Shown here piece by piece: positions 22,584 through 23,971 of a stretch of DNA of 23,971 nt. The stretch is from contig MUGD01000020.1 in assembly GCA_002900555.1 (NCBI GenBank), positions 1-23,971 on the forward strand. The letters are read 5' to 3'. The position numbers and the translations under genes were made by a program. Within the stretch, counting starts at the first letter, position 1, and every line of letters begins with the position of its first letter. The notes below the pieces were generated by a model that was not told the DNA's origin, searched no databases, and worked only from the letters and a program-made list of their open reading frames with translations. The stretch comes from Thermoplasmata archaeon M9B2D (GTDB lineage Archaea > Thermoplasmatota > E2 > DHVEG-1).

Positions 22584-23333
22584 TTAATCAAACTCGAAAA
22601 CACCAATAATTTCATTCGTAGGTAGATAGTTTAGCACAATAATCCCCGTACAATTGGTCAAGATATCACCCACAGTAACAACGCCATCGGGCAATGGGTC
22701 GCAGTTGCCTTCGCCTATTTCAGCAATGGTATTCCATAGGACAGAATTAGGGTTAACAGAAAGCACTGTTAAGGTTCTGTTTATCTTATCTTGTTCAAAC
22801 GATATTATGGGTGTATATGGAGTTTGCTGATCAGGATCGATGATTCCTAGGAGAATACCAATTTTCACCCATCGAAGAAGTCGTATGCCCCAGGTCATCG
22901 TTCGCCAAAGCATGAATTTTGACTGGGTAATAACAAACAGAGATGTACTGAGATACAATCTAAATACTCTGTATTTGAAGATATTCCAAAAGACTTTTTC
23001 AAGCATTGTTTGATTGTCGCTGTTTGGTTGTGGTTCCTGGTTGTTGTTCATACGGATATCATCGAATTTCTTGGTACGTAATGTTGAAACCAATGTGCTT
23101 TCCATCTCATCGACATCGTGTTGGAATTTCTCATACATTTCTGGGTAGTCCTGGGTAAGAGTACCAATGAAAACGACGAGTTCTCCGGCATCCATAGTCG
23201 TAATTGTATCGTACGACATGTACGATGTTGTCAGATTATTTTCTACGTTCTGTATTTGAATCGCTTGCATAACTGGTATAAATGCTATCAAAAAAGCAGC
23301 CATAATACTCCCTATTGCAATCCGTCTCTTCAT
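22584..23333 (-). CDS. Secreted or membrane-anchored protein of unknown function
   Basis: A 249-residue protein starting with a signal sequence or N-terminal anchor (MKRRIAIGSIMAAFLIAFIP). A Glu/Asp-rich helical segment follows, then a middle part with hydrophobic stretches (YRVFRLYLSTSLFVITQSKF; GIRLLRWVKIGILLGIIDP). The C-terminal beta-rich domain (INRTLTVLSVNPNSVLW; GNCDPLPDGVVTVGDILTNC; TGIIVLNYLPTNEIIGVFEF) resembles the end domain of many euryarchaeal pilin-like or surface proteins. That domain keeps two Cys that could form a disulfide. GGTGATA about 4 bases before ATG 23333 is a good ribosome site, and a TTTATATTA element upstream is a likely TATA box. Function is not assigned. Confidence 0.7.
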   Translation of the reverse strand: MKRRIAIGSIMAAFLIAFIPVMQAIQIQNVENNLTTSYMSYDTITTMDAGELVVFIGTLTQDYPEMYEKFQHDVDEMESTLVSTLRTKKFDDIRMNNNQEPQPNSDNQTMLEKVFWNIFKYRVFRLYLSTSLFVITQSKFMLWRTMTWGIRLLRWVKIGILLGIIDPDQQTPYTPIISFEQDKINRTLTVLSVNPNSVLWNTIAEIGEGNCDPLPDGVVTVGDILTNCTGIIVLNYLPTNEIIGVFEFD

Positions 23334-23390
23334 TTATTATCACCATTGCTATAATAGAACTTAATATAATATAAATATTACTATTATTAT

Positions 23391-23971
23391 TTAGGAGTCC
23401 CAAAAACCGCGTGTTTTTGCGTACTGAAGCTCTGCTTGCAAAATATCACGTAAAAACTTTATTTCCTGCTCCTCGGATTTCACTAGCTCTAGTTTATTAC
23501 TTCGTCTAAGGATACGTGCTGCGGTATCAGGGCCAATACCACGACCAACCAATGCAAGCACAGCAAATTTCCCGTAACTCAATACAAGGCTTGCGTTTTT
23601 GTGCAAACGTCGTACTTCTCTGTTTTCTTCCATGGTTCTATGTTTTTTGGAAAGTAAGGAAAGAAACTTTTTGTTGTAACGACGAACAACTGCGATTTTA
23701 ATCGCGCCGCACCGTGAACATGCTGGTTGTACAGCGATTCGGCCTACAATCGAATTCCACGAATAGTGACAGTTCGTACATACCAGCGTGATGTCTGCAT
23801 CTTCCAACCGTTTCTTCAACGCCATAAGAATCGTTCGATCTGCCCGCTGAGGGACCATAAGCCCACGAACGGTCTCAAATCCGGAAAGCGCTATGGGCGA
23901 TAATCCTTGGATGTGAATTGTAATTTCATTGCTCTGTATCTTGCGTAAGATCTGAACGGTATGGTCAATGT
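23391..23971 (-). CDS. C-terminal part of an archaeal Lhr-type ATP-dependent helicase (partial, runs off the window)
   Basis: The minus-strand frame stays open from the right edge to TAA at 23391-23393. Reading in from the edge, it gives IDHTVQILRKIQSNEITIHI, then QGLSPIALSGFETVRGLMVP and QRADRTILMALKKRLE. A zinc-ribbon follows (CTNCHYSW; CSRCGAIKIAVVRRYNKKF), then RRLHKNASLVLSYGK, the helix-hairpin-helix-like GRGIGPDTAARILRR, and the end YAKTRGFWD. This matches the C-terminal region of the large Lhr/Ski2-like archaeal helicases. The ATG at 23858 is internal (MVPQRADR) and is not the gene start. The helicase core lies beyond the window. Confidence 0.85.
   Translation of the reverse strand, partial: IDHTVQILRKIQSNEITIHIQGLSPIALSGFETVRGLMVPQRADRTILMALKKRLEDADITLVCTNCHYSWNSIVGRIAVQPACSRCGAIKIAVVRRYNKKFLSLLSKKHRTMEENREVRRLHKNASLVLSYGKFAVLALVGRGIGPDTAARILRRSNKLELVKSEEQEIKFLRDILQAELQYAKTRGFWDS

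Noticed and set aside
1..23971. CRISPR array, transposase, integrase or prophage genes
   Set aside because: No regularly spaced repeats and no recognisable mobile-element protein were seen on either strand.

Overview
The window comes from an archaeon, most likely a euryarchaeon of the Thermoplasmata / Thermoplasmatota side. Archaeal information-processing genes are present throughout: Orc1/Cdc6, the small primase subunit, aCPSF1 (KH + beta-CASP nuclease), the proteasome beta subunit, aIF2-beta, archaeal Elp3 and the Lhr helicase. Promoters carry TATA boxes, terminators are T-tracts, and the single tRNA gene has no encoded CCA. Large secreted proteins with a DUF2341-like head and a C-terminal membrane bundle point to Thermoplasmata or a relative, but this lineage call is inference.

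Layout, left to right. 1-5216: cell-surface proteins. A NEW3/COG1470-like membrane protein is broken by an apparent +1 frameshift near 971-974, and a ~1,090-residue surface protein lies on the other strand. 5301-8121: folate-linked histidine catabolism, with hutI divergent from a split formiminotransferase / cyclodeaminase pair; a MagIII-like DNA glycosylase follows. 8823-11277: replication genes orc1/cdc6 and priS, divergent around a palindromic AT-rich promoter. 11398-16540: leftward proteasome beta, aCPSF1, a KBL-type alpha-oxoamine synthase and an archaeal NAD-kinase-like protein. 16544-18120: an unusual GC-rich structured element (candidate non-coding RNA), a PIN protein, tRNA-Arg(TCG) and a decayed response-regulator pseudogene. 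18129-19720: a CdrS-like ribbon-helix-helix regulator immediately upstream of ftsZ, with a candidate operator and a perfect 12-bp leader hairpin. 19898-23971: aIF2-beta fused to a TRAM domain, a 45-residue small protein with a palindromic leader, Elp3, a lineage-type secreted protein, and the C-terminal end of Lhr running off the window.

The strongest candidate for something undescribed is the GC-rich element at about 16667-16811. A long closing stem encloses four possible hairpins. Two of them carry the identical 9-base loop TCTTGTCTT, and the 3' side holds two copies of CCTCCTTCC, which resemble an anti-Shine-Dalgarno sequence. A good TATA box lies at the right distance on the plus strand. 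The loop sequence is complementary over 8 bases to the leader of the cdrS-like gene, which may be chance. Second-tier candidates are the operator/hairpin architecture of the cdrS-ftsZ unit and the 45-residue protein between Elp3 and aIF2-beta.
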